Shown here: positions 1 through 7,675 of the stretch, one piece after another | Position numbering within the stretch: position 1 is the first letter of the stretch | Layout of the letters: every line of letters begins with the position of its first letter | Source: Verrucomicrobiota bacterium | Lineage (GTDB): Bacteria; Verrucomicrobiota; Verrucomicrobiia; Chthoniobacterales; UBA10450 | Length of the DNA: 35,532 bases | Direction: 5' to 3' | Assembly: GCA_003219465.1 (NCBI GenBank) | Contig: QHOX01000172.1 | Coordinates: forward strand, 1 to 35,532 | Notes under the pieces: model-generated | Seen by the model: the letters and a program-made list of their open reading frames with translations, nothing else | Databases searched by the model: none | What the model was told of the DNA's origin: nothing | Program-made: the position numbers and the translations under genes

Positions 1-1972
1 CGTTGAAGTCCAGTCCCGTCGCAGTACATTTGCTTTCCGGGGCGCCGGCCAGGCTGCGAGCCCCTCGAACTGTGCGAGCCAACTTATCCTGTTGCAATTT
101 ACGCGAGCGAATCCCGCGCAACCATTGTTCCAGCATAACGAGACTGAACAAAAGCTTGTGGTTATCTTGTCGGCCTGAGCGGTGAGTTTCCAAGAGTCTT
201 CGGACCGGCTCGGGTTTGAGTAGTTCGAACATCAATGAAGCCTTATCCAGGAGCAGTTCGGAAAGTTTGCCGTTGAACGACGAATGGAACCAGTCATCAA
301 CGACGTTCACAGCGAAACCGCGTTTCTTGCGTTTCAGAATACGCGGCGGCAGGTAACTCCGACAAACCCCGCGGTGCAACCATTTGCGTGTACCATTGCG
401 AACTTTCAGATTCGCACCGAGTCTTTGAACGTATTCGACCACCGTGCGATCAAGGTACGGCACCCGGACTTCCAGACTGTGCGCCATGGACAGCTTGTCC
501 GCATACATGAGCAGTTCATCGGGCAACGACGAGCGGATCTCGAGAAGCTGAAAACCGCCGAGCTCATCGGTATGCTCCATTTGCGGTCGCAGCGCGTCCC
601 AGTACTCTAGCAATTCATGGCCGTCTCTCTCGGGAAGAATATCCTCACAGAAAAGTCCGTCTATCATCTCGGTTGGCGCCAAAGAGAAAACGTCTTGATA
701 ACGCTTTAAACGATCCCCGGCGCTCAGTGAACGGACACCGCGCTTTAACATCTCATTTCGCGGCAGCCCATTAACGGCGAAGCCAATCATCGAACGCAGA
801 CCACCAGGCAAGCCACGCCACAAGTTGCCATAATGAACGCCCAGGTGCCGCTTATAACCGCCGAACAATTCATCTGGGCCCTGGCCGATGAGCGCAACTT
901 TGACATCCTGGCGGGCCCGTTGCGAAACAAAATACATCGGAACAATGGAAGAAGCTGTGATTGGTTCCTCCAAGCATTCTACGATACCTGCGAGAGACTT
1001 TTCGAATTCGCTTCGGTCGAGCTTCACCGTGATGTGACGAGCTCCCAGGGCAGCCGCCGTCTCCGCTGCATCGAGTAGCTCATCATCGCGATATGATTCA
1101 CCGTACCCAATGGTATAGGCAGGCCAGGGGCCACCGTATTCGTTCATTAACGCCAGAAGCAAGCCGGAGTCGAGCCCGCCGCTGAGCAGTATCCCAACCG
1201 GGACGTCGCTCAGCAGATGGCGTTGGACTGACCCTTTGTAGAGGTGAAGAAGCTGTTCGACTGCTTCTTCGTCCTTTTTCGGAGTGGCGAACGGTGTAGG
1301 AATAAAGTTATACCAGCGCTCTTCCCGGCATTTGCCCTTTTCGGCTACAAGAAGAGTGCCTGGCGCTAGCTTGCGTACGGCTTGAAAGATTGTATATGGC
1401 GACGGAGTGTATCGGAATCGCAGGAAAAGGTTGACTGCGGCGGGATCCACCTGTGGGGCAGCATCATTAGCCGCTAGCACCGCGCGAATTTCCGAGCCGA
1501 ACGTAAGCTGTCCATGAGCGAGCCGGTAATAGACCAGCTTAATACCCATCGCGTCACGCGCCACGACCAGGCGCTCGTTAGGAATATCCCAGATGGCGAG
1601 GCCAAACATTCCATTGAGATGATTGAAGACATCAGTGCCCCACTCTTTGTAGCCGTGAATGATCACCTCGGTATCTGAGCGGGTCCGAAAACGATGTCCC
1701 AGTCCTTCAAGTTCAGCGCGCAGTTCCTTGTAGTTGTAAATCTCGCCGTTGAAGATTACCCACACAGTTTCTTCAGCGTCCGACATCGGCTGATGGCCGC
1801 CTGCGAGGTCGATGATAGATAGCCGCCGGAAGCCCAATCCAACCGGGCCGGCAATGAAGAAGCCCTCATCGTCGGGTCCGCGATGTGCGATGGAACGCGC
1901 CATGCGTACGATCGTCTCGCGCTCGACTGGTTCGCGTCGCTCGAAATTAAATTGGCCTGCAATGCCGCACAT
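1..1972 (-). CDS. asnB: Glutamine-dependent asparagine synthase-like amidotransferase (3' end cut by window)
   Basis: The protein opens with MCGIAGQF, which puts the class II amidotransferase nucleophile at Cys2. RGPDDEG and the FNGEIYNY segment follow, as in the N-terminal glutaminase domain. The C-terminal synthetase domain carries the ATP-pyrophosphatase loop SGGLDS at about residues 264-269 and GQGPDELFGGY further on. The frame is open for 657 codons to base 1 with no stop, so only a few residues should be missing. Family chemistry is transfer of glutamine amide nitrogen to an adenylated carboxylate. In EPS loci, members of this family are thought to amidate uronic acids or other sugar carboxylates rather than make free asparagine; that role here is inference from context. 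The start at 1972 is fixed by the need for Met-Cys at the N-terminus. No strong ribosome binding site is visible, and the gene follows its upstream neighbour by 14 bases. Confidence 0.93.
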   Translation of the reverse strand, partial: MCGIAGQFNFERREPVERETIVRMARSIAHRGPDDEGFFIAGPVGLGFRRLSIIDLAGGHQPMSDAEETVWVIFNGEIYNYKELRAELEGLGHRFRTRSDTEVIIHGYKEWGTDVFNHLNGMFGLAIWDIPNERLVVARDAMGIKLVYYRLAHGQLTFGSEIRAVLAANDAAPQVDPAAVNLFLRFRYTPSPYTIFQAVRKLAPGTLLVAEKGKCREERWYNFIPTPFATPKKDEEAVEQLLHLYKGSVQRHLLSDVPVGILLSGGLDSGLLLALMNEYGGPWPAYTIGYGESYRDDELLDAAETAAALGARHITVKLDRSEFEKSLAGIVECLEEPITASSIVPMYFVSQRARQDVKVALIGQGPDELFGGYKRHLGVHYGNLWRGLPGGLRSMIGFAVNGLPRNEMLKRGVRSLSAGDRLKRYQDVFSLAPTEMIDGLFCEDILPERDGHELLEYWDALRPQMEHTDELGGFQLLEIRSSLPDELLMYADKLSMAHSLEVRVPYLDRTVVEYVQRLGANLKVRNGTRKWLHRGVCRSYLPPRILKRKKRGFAVNVVDDWFHSSFNGKLSELLLDKASLMFELLKPEPVRRLLETHRSGRQDNHKLLFSLVMLEQWLRGIRSRKLQQDKLARTVRGARSLAGAPESKCTATGLDFN

Positions 1973-1984
1973 TCTGCTATAAGA

Positions 1985-2012
1985 GGTTAGGAGTTGAACG
2001 TTGAGAGTTGAT
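1985..2012. repeat. Degenerate heptanucleotide tract (4 units)
   Basis: Four consecutive seven-base units read ggttagg, agttgaa, cgttgag and agttgat. The tract covers the stop codon of the gene at 1987-3345, so the last residues of that protein (about QLSTFNS) and its TAA stop come from repeat sequence. Confidence 0.75.
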
Positions 2013-3345
2013 GGACAGCAGCCCTTCGCGCGTGAGACTCCACACTTGTCGCTTTACGCAGTTCGCGCAGATACAAGGCAAGGCTTCGAAACATCTGCGA
2101 CTGTCCCCAACGATGCATAGGAACATTGTCCCAACCCAGGTATAGCCTCCGGGAGCGAAATGATCCGTCGCGCTTGACCCATACTTCCAAAACATGCGCG
2201 ACGACCTTCTCTAATGTCGTATCCAACGCGGGAAAGCGGTCGCGCAAGAGCAGGCATAGATTAACGCACTCGGCGCAATCGTAGAGTTCGCGCTTGTAAA
2301 CTGTCAGGCGAGGAGCCCGTGAGAACGGCTTGGGCAGACCGTTCGCATCGAAGAGGTTGTTCAAGTAGTAACTCACTCCTTTGCGCAGTGCATCGAGCGT
2401 TGCCGTGTGCCCAGTCAGAGCGTGTATCTTCGCCAGCGCTTTCATAACGAAGCAGGTGTGATAATGATCGACGAAATCGCGCACCCCATCGACGGCATAG
2501 AACCAGGAGCCGTCGGGATTCTGATTTTGCAGGACAAAGTTCAGGTTCCGCTCGGCAGTCAACCAGTACTCTTCCTTTAAGAAAACTTGTGACGCGCTTG
2601 TGAGCAGAAAAGAGCGATAAGCTGCGGCATTGATAATTCCGCCTGTGTCAAATGGTGTATAGGAACAACTGCTGGCATTTCCCGAGATCGGAAAATCCTT
2701 GATGTCCTTGAAGGCATGACGCGCGATCGACTGGAGGATTTGCTTGTATTCGCCCGCTTGCGTTGAGAGTTGAGAGTTGAAAGTTGAGAGTTCAAAATCC
2801 TGCTCGAGGATTTGGCACACTTGGAGAAAGGCCTCGTACGCATAAGGAGTCGAGGTAATCAACGGAGTCTGGTTTTTGATGGTGCCATTACGAGTGACCC
2901 AATCGTAGGGATAACCCCAGCAATATTCTGCGAATCCTGGCGACCGGCTTTTCTTTAGTTCTTGAAGGAAGTGGATGGCCCTTCTCAAATGAGTCTCGTC
3001 GTTTGTGACTTCAAAGAGGAAAGCGAAACCCATAGCGTAGTGGGCGTCGGCGATGGGAAATCTGGTCGGGTGATGGAAAAACCGTCTCGCGGACGGCAGG
3101 AAGGCCTCGAAGGCAATCATTGGAGCTACCGCGACTGTGCCAACAAGCTCATGGCGGTAGTAAAGCGCTTTAGCCCGTCGTCCAATCGGGCCGGCAAAAA
3201 AGCTCTGATGGTCCCACGACGTTTCACCGTACGCGTCCAGCCAGGCGATGAAGCGTTTGACTACACCCGCCACATCATCCGTGCTGTTCTTATTGATAGG
3301 ACTGATGACTGGAGACGGATGACTGATAATGCTATCCATACACAT
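1987..3345 (-). CDS. Alpha/alpha-toroid-like protein of the EPS locus, function unknown
   Basis: The 452-residue protein is soluble, with no signal peptide or membrane segment. It has repeated helical hairpins with aromatic and glycine-rich turns, such as NPDGSWFYAVDG and GWDNVPMHRWGQSQMFRSL. This pattern is typical of (alpha/alpha)6-barrel glycan-active or terpenoid-cyclase-like folds. I do not recognise the exact family, and similar EPS proteins often carry misleading names. A role in trimming or modifying the polymer is inference from the neighbourhood. The gene is odd because seven-base repeat tracts occur at its N-terminus (about codons 6-17), internally (near LSTFNSQLST) and at its C-terminus. 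It starts 7 bases after the stop of the GT2 gene. The true start could lie downstream of the repeat-coded N-terminus; the conserved-looking part begins near DDVAGVVKRF. Confidence 0.72.
   Translation of the reverse strand: MCMDSIISHPSPVISPINKNSTDDVAGVVKRFIAWLDAYGETSWDHQSFFAGPIGRRAKALYYRHELVGTVAVAPMIAFEAFLPSARRFFHHPTRFPIADAHYAMGFAFLFEVTNDETHLRRAIHFLQELKKSRSPGFAEYCWGYPYDWVTRNGTIKNQTPLITSTPYAYEAFLQVCQILEQDFELSTFNSQLSTQAGEYKQILQSIARHAFKDIKDFPISGNASSCSYTPFDTGGIINAAAYRSFLLTSASQVFLKEEYWLTAERNLNFVLQNQNPDGSWFYAVDGVRDFVDHYHTCFVMKALAKIHALTGHTATLDALRKGVSYYLNNLFDANGLPKPFSRAPRLTVYKRELYDCAECVNLCLLLRDRFPALDTTLEKVVAHVLEVWVKRDGSFRSRRLYLGWDNVPMHRWGQSQMFRSLALYLRELRKATSVESHARRAAVHQLSTFNS
2761..2795. repeat. Degenerate heptanucleotide tract inside a coding region (5 units)
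   Basis: Five units read cgttgag, agttgag, agttgaa, agttgag and agttcaa. The tract lies inside the toroid gene and is translated as ELSTFNSQLSTQ, a low-complexity segment unlike the rest of the protein. Confidence 0.8.
3294..3328. repeat. Degenerate heptanucleotide tract at a gene start (5 units)
   Basis: Five units read tgatagg, actgatg, actggag, acggatg and actgata. They encode the SIISHPSPVISPIN segment at the N-terminus of the toroid protein. This is a different unit sequence from the gttgag-type tracts in the same gene. Confidence 0.65.
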
Positions 3346-3352
3346 CAGCGCG

Positions 3353-4261
3353 TCAGCTTCGTTCCGTCAGCAACGAAAAGTTGTCGACCTTTTTGAATCT
3401 CAGAAGACTGCGGAGAATTGTCTTCAATTTCTTCATTTGTTCCCGACGATGAAACCGCATTAATTCTCCCGAAACTGGCCGTTTGATTTGCCGCATGGCA
3501 GCCCAGCAATAACCGGACAGCAACCCTAAGCCGTCAATCGGTTGCTTTGTCATTCGATAAATCACCCGAAATAACTCCCAGACGGGCGAACCGCCCAGAT
3601 AGTAATCCTTTTCGCCGTAAGAGAAGCTTGCCGCTACGCTGCTCCTCTCTGCTGTCCCGAGCGTCCGGTAGTGGTGAAAGCGCTTTTCAGGGAAGGATCG
3701 CGTCCTCCATCCTTTCATCCGCGCTGTTGTAACCGCAATCCAGTCGACTCCTCCGGCTGGATTTGGGGTGTAACCGCCTATTTGCTCAAAACAACGGCGC
3801 CGGAAAAGCTGGCATCCGCCCGCAACATGATTCTCACCTTCAAAGCTGTCTCTGGCCGAATCATAACCACCATCCTCGGTAAACGGAGTGCCAGCGACAC
3901 CGAGCTTGGGATCCTCGGAGAATCTCTGCATCAGAAACTCGAGGTAGTCCGGCTCAAACGAAAGATCGCCGTCCAAATTCCCGATTACGTCAAAGTCAAC
4001 CGACCGGATACGCTCCAACCCGGCGTTAAAAGCACGCACCTTGCCGGCAAAGTTTCGGTAAAGATGTTGTGGGCGCCGCACCAATTCGATCCAAGGTGAA
4101 CGAATCGCATAGTGCTCGACAGTTTCTGCCGTCTTATCTGTTGAACCATCGTCAACAATGACCCACCGCAAGGGTGGCGCGGTCTGACGGATCATTGACT
4201 CAAGCGTTTTTTCAATAAACGCCGACTCATTCCTTGCCGGGGTGATCAGAACGTACCTCAT
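3353..4261 (-). CDS. Family 2 glycosyltransferase
   Basis: The 302-residue protein starts MRYVLITPARNE, then has WVIVDDGSTDKT (nucleotide-binding beta strand) and GNLDGDLSF as the DxD metal/UDP-sugar motif, with GGVDWIAVTTARMKGW further on. This is a typical inverting GT-A fold transferase that would act on the inner membrane face and add one sugar to the lipid-linked repeat unit. Donor and acceptor cannot be read from the sequence. I chose the ATG at 4261. A TTG at 4279, directly after the upstream stop, would add six residues with no family resemblance. The gene follows the methyltransferase by about 18 bases, consistent with one transcript. Confidence 0.9.
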   Translation of the reverse strand: MRYVLITPARNESAFIEKTLESMIRQTAPPLRWVIVDDGSTDKTAETVEHYAIRSPWIELVRRPQHLYRNFAGKVRAFNAGLERIRSVDFDVIGNLDGDLSFEPDYLEFLMQRFSEDPKLGVAGTPFTEDGGYDSARDSFEGENHVAGGCQLFRRRCFEQIGGYTPNPAGGVDWIAVTTARMKGWRTRSFPEKRFHHYRTLGTAERSSVAASFSYGEKDYYLGGSPVWELFRVIYRMTKQPIDGLGLLSGYCWAAMRQIKRPVSGELMRFHRREQMKKLKTILRSLLRFKKVDNFSLLTERS

Positions 4262-4279
4262 TATGCTCAGGTGAAGCAA

Positions 4280-5326
4280 TTAGGTGTTGGGCTTGAATGG
4301 TCTAAATAGTCTCCCAAGGAAACCGTGGCTCTTTATGGCTACTCTCGCCTTTTCGGGAAGCAACAATCTGGCGGCTCGATAAACCCTGCCGTACAATCTC
4401 TCGATTTTGTGAGCGTTGAACTCTTCAGGCACATTGGTCGCAGGATATTCTTCCATCAGTGGAGAGTTGATTACGCGCTGGCGCCTTCCTTTGATCGCCA
4501 CGAGTGTAATGCGGTCTATGGGTTTATCGCACTCCGGCGGTATATGGCACTCATACACCGAGGTAAATCCCACGCGGCTGAGAAGGCAATATAATGACGT
4601 CCGGCTGAGATGAAAGCTTTTTACGTTGTCCAACGATGCCCAGTAGCGCGCGATTTTCGTCTGCAGTGTATCCGTGGCTCTATGCCCTTCACTGATGCTG
4701 TTCCCCCAGTACCTTGTTCCATTGAAGAGGTAGGATGAAGTGGGGCCGGGCGCTATCCTCGTATCTATCACTGCAATGTCGTCGCATACCTCGGCTATGC
4801 GCTCGACAAACGTGAACACATCGGGCACATCCAAGTGGTACAAGATGCCGAGACACAAAACCACATCGAAGGAGCCGTACTTCTGCTTGCTCAGGTTCCG
4901 CACGTCATCTTTAACAAAATTAACATTGCTTAATGAGAGGACCTCTTTGGCGAATAGGGCTTTCTGGATGTGAACCTCTCGACCTTCTATGCCCAGGGCG
5001 TTCGCACCATGACGTGCGAATTCTATCGCATACTGACCCTCATGGCAGGCGAGATCGACAAGGCGAATGGCTTCGAGCGGCTTCGTGGCGATGTCAGAAA
5101 CGATCTGTAAGATACGGCGCACCTTAATTTCGTCGCCCTGGATATGTTCACCAATTGTGTAAGAATGATCCCCCAAATGGATGTTCGAAGCCGTCCAAGG
5201 CCCAAACTTATCGATGATTACTTGTTTGCGATCTTTCAGTGATTCAAGGGTCATAATGCTACTTGGGTACGTGGTTTTCTCTTTAGAGGCTTTCACTTCG
5301 GGGACTGCAGTAGAAGAAAGTCTCAC
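4280..5326 (-). CDS. Class I SAM-dependent methyltransferase
   Basis: The core has LVDLACHEGQYAIEFA (a variant of motif I, AdoMet-binding), the acidic residue of ALGIEGRE (motif II), KDDVRNL, and FDVVLCLGILYHL (motif IV region). This resembles the Methyltransf_9/CmoB-like branch that also contains sugar and lipid methyltransferases. In an EPS operon it probably methylates a sugar or a phosphate; that is inference. The GTG start at 5326 overlaps the TGA stop of the upstream oxidoreductase (GTGA), implying translational coupling. An ATG at 5254 (MTLESLKDRK) is a credible alternative start because the first 24 residues look unstructured. Confidence 0.85.
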   Translation of the reverse strand: MRLSSTAVPEVKASKEKTTYPSSIMTLESLKDRKQVIIDKFGPWTASNIHLGDHSYTIGEHIQGDEIKVRRILQIVSDIATKPLEAIRLVDLACHEGQYAIEFARHGANALGIEGREVHIQKALFAKEVLSLSNVNFVKDDVRNLSKQKYGSFDVVLCLGILYHLDVPDVFTFVERIAEVCDDIAVIDTRIAPGPTSSYLFNGTRYWGNSISEGHRATDTLQTKIARYWASLDNVKSFHLSRTSLYCLLSRVGFTSVYECHIPPECDKPIDRITLVAIKGRRQRVINSPLMEEYPATNVPEEFNAHKIERLYGRVYRAARLLLPEKARVAIKSHGFLGRLFRPFKPNT

Positions 5327-6456
5327 GCCTCGGCGTTCAGGTAGATCAGCTCCTCTCGTACAGCCGGCGCTATCACCTCCTTAGCACGCTCGGCGTAAAC
5401 TTGAGCGAAGATTTCGTCCATGATTCTTGCGGTTAAGATGATTTCGCGGTACGGAATAGGCGGCGGGTCTGCTTTACGAATGCTGTTGTAGAAGCGCTCG
5501 ATTAGCTCTTTCATTCCGAAATCTTGATAGAGCCGGCGGCGGAGGAGGTTAGTTATGTTGAGCCTTGCGTTTCTGAAATATTCCCGGGCGGCCTTCAATG
5601 GCGGGATGAAATACGTTAGATAACTTTTGTACGAGCGAGTTCCGCTTCGAACCAGCGTCCCGGTAATTATATCAGCACTCAGTGTGCCTGACGGACCATA
5701 GAGGCGCAATTGATTAAGGCCTTTAATTTGGGTCGAAAAACAAAACAATGCGGTGGTGCCACTCTTGTCCCGGATCATGACCCGCAGCTCATCCAGGACG
5801 TCTTGAACTCCGAGGCTTCGGAGTTGTTCGCTTTGATCCGCTGTGGCAACAATCTCCGCTAGGTCATTGTCAAGGAATTCCGCCAGTTTAGCGATTCCGT
5901 GGCTGATGATATTGTGAAACAATTGGCCCGGTAGCTGGCGCACCCAGTGATCGCGATTTCCCAACATTGGCCCGACGTACGTTGTGTCTCCCAGGTCGTA
6001 CGACCAATAACTTTCAAGGTGAACCGGGCGCCCGCCAAGAAAGCCCTCCCTGACCAGGCAGCGCATTTCGAGCATTTCCAGCGTAAATAGATAATTATGG
6101 CCCACGGTTATTTTCAGACCCCGATCCTTAGCAAGCTCGATCAACGACTCTGCCTGGCTGACCGTAACAGTGAATGGTTTTTCAAGGTAAACGTGGCTGC
6201 CGGACTCGAGGCATTGCTTGGCCAGCGGATAATGGCTTTGCGGTGGCGTCGTGATATGAACGACGTCTGGCGACGCCGCCTTCAACATCTCCTGGGCGTC
6301 AGAGAAAACGCCGGCAATGTGGAAGCGCTCGGCAAGCTGCCGAGCCATGAGCGGTTCCTGATCGCAAACTGCGACGATGCTGCAACCCGGTATTCGCCGT
6401 ATGGCGTGTACATGCTGATCAGCAACCTTGCCGCAACCGATTAGCGCGACCCGCAG
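5323..6456 (-). CDS. Gfo/Idh/MocA family oxidoreductase with apparent CTG start
   Basis: The Rossmann motif RVALIGCGKVADQH lies upstream of the first ATG (6348), so that ATG cannot be the true start. The frame is open back to an in-frame TAG near 6504, and the only plausible initiator before the Rossmann strand is CTG at 6456, giving (M)RVALIGCG and 377 residues. EKPFTVT is the conserved dinucleotide-binding and catalytic lysine motif, and GHNYLF follows. The family oxidises or reduces nucleotide or free sugars with NAD(P). The substrate is unknown here. The sequence just upstream of the CTG is a heptanucleotide tract that may have replaced the original start region. The 3' end overlaps the methyltransferase start. 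Confidence 0.85.
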   Translation of the reverse strand: MRVALIGCGKVADQHVHAIRRIPGCSIVAVCDQEPLMARQLAERFHIAGVFSDAQEMLKAASPDVVHITTPPQSHYPLAKQCLESGSHVYLEKPFTVTVSQAESLIELAKDRGLKITVGHNYLFTLEMLEMRCLVREGFLGGRPVHLESYWSYDLGDTTYVGPMLGNRDHWVRQLPGQLFHNIISHGIAKLAEFLDNDLAEIVATADQSEQLRSLGVQDVLDELRVMIRDKSGTTALFCFSTQIKGLNQLRLYGPSGTLSADIITGTLVRSGTRSYKSYLTYFIPPLKAAREYFRNARLNITNLLRRRLYQDFGMKELIERFYNSIRKADPPPIPYREIILTARIMDEIFAQVYAERAKEVIAPAVREELIYLNAEA

Positions 6457-6466
6457 GGTGCGCGAG

Positions 6467-6560
6467 GTTGATGGTTGAGTGCTAATGGTTGAGAGCCTTG
6501 ACTAGTTGAGCGGTCCAGGACGGAGGACTGAGGGCCGATGACAGAAAGTCAGAGGTCGCT
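6467..6560. repeat. Two adjoining heptanucleotide tracts filling an intergenic gap
   Basis: Units gttgatg, gttgagt, gctaatg and gttgaga (6467-6494) are followed after a short bridge by ggtccag, gacggag, gactgag, ggccgat, gacagaa, agtcaga and ggtcgct (6512-6560), all with period seven. Together they occupy most of the gap between the epimerase stop and the CTG start of the oxidoreductase. Confidence 0.7.
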
Positions 6561-6576
6561 TTAACGCGTGATCATT

Positions 6577-7674
6577 TTAACTATCACATCCGCGATATCC
6601 GCCGTTCGATTCGAATTGTTCGAGGAATCGTTCCATCGCCTGCTTCATGGGCACGCGCGGTTTCCAACCTACGCGCTCTTTCAGTTTTTGGTTGGAATAG
6701 CGTTGGCTTTTCCATTCCGCAGAGCAGCGGCGCCGGTTAAACACAGGCGGCAGTTGCCCTTTGGACCAGGTCGAATATTTCTCCCAAAGAAAGCACGCTC
6801 CGTATGCAAGCGAATACGGCACCCGGGCTGAGCGAAAAACCATGGCCTTTTTGCATGCCCTGAGAAAGTCCCTACCAGCCAGGATTTCGTCGTCGACAAT
6901 GTTAAAAACTTCACCATCGATTCCCGGCTTTAAGCCAGCCCGCACAATCGCCTCCGCACAGTTGTCAACATAGGTCAGCGGCAAAAGATTTGAGCCGTTG
7001 ACCTGGATAAAAAATCCAAACGTGTTAATCCCTGCGCGACCGCTTAGCTCTCGCTTGCCTGGCCCGAAAACATATCCGGGCCTAAGAATGACATAACGCA
7101 AGTCGTATCGACTGCCATATTCCCTAACCATTTCCTCCTGTTTGAGCTTCCCGAAACCGTAGGCGTCAAAGCGCTCCTGAGGGGCGTCTTCCAAAGGACA
7201 AGTTTCATCAAGAGTAGCGCCGCGCTTCAGGCTTAAGGGCGAATAGACCGCAAACGAACTAACATTCACAAAGCGCCTGGGCCGCCCATACTCGAGAAAA
7301 GCATCCAGCAGGTTGCGAGTAGCCAGTGCTGAATTCATGAATGCTGCAGCGAAAGACTTATCGAACCCAGCAGCAAGATGGTAAATAATCGAAACACCCT
7401 CAGCCGCCTTCGCACAGTCCTCCAGTGAAAGAAGGTCGCCTCTAACTAGCTCAATGTCTTTGCTGGCATCGAACTGCCTGAGCGCATTCTCAAGCCGACC
7501 AAGCTGGCTGGAGGGCCGCACAAAACAACGGATATTATTAAAGCCATATCCCAGAAGCGTCTCGACAATTCTCGTGCCGATAAAGCCGCTACTTCCGGTG
7601 ACCAGGATCGGCTCATCCCGCGATACGATGCATTCCGAATTGACTGCCGGATTGGAAGGATGGTGTTCAGTCAT
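6577..7674 (-). CDS. NAD-dependent epimerase/dehydratase (extended SDR)
   Basis: The N-terminal dinucleotide motif is VTGSSGFIGTRI. The mid-protein has YHLAAG, VSSFAVYS and the YGFGK catalytic Tyr-Lys pair (YxxxK), and VILRPGYVFGPG follows. These are the hallmarks of extended short-chain dehydrogenases acting on nucleotide sugars (GalE, RmlD and related). At 365 residues the length is normal. Substrate cannot be assigned. Its ATG at 7674 follows the stop of the beta-helix gene by one base, so the two are probably translated together. The downstream gap is occupied by heptanucleotide repeats. Confidence 0.9.
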   Translation of the reverse strand: MTEHHPSNPAVNSECIVSRDEPILVTGSSGFIGTRIVETLLGYGFNNIRCFVRPSSQLGRLENALRQFDASKDIELVRGDLLSLEDCAKAAEGVSIIYHLAAGFDKSFAAAFMNSALATRNLLDAFLEYGRPRRFVNVSSFAVYSPLSLKRGATLDETCPLEDAPQERFDAYGFGKLKQEEMVREYGSRYDLRYVILRPGYVFGPGKRELSGRAGINTFGFFIQVNGSNLLPLTYVDNCAEAIVRAGLKPGIDGEVFNIVDDEILAGRDFLRACKKAMVFRSARVPYSLAYGACFLWEKYSTWSKGQLPPVFNRRRCSAEWKSQRYSNQKLKERVGWKPRVPMKQAMERFLEQFESNGGYRGCDS

Positions 7675-7675
7675 T

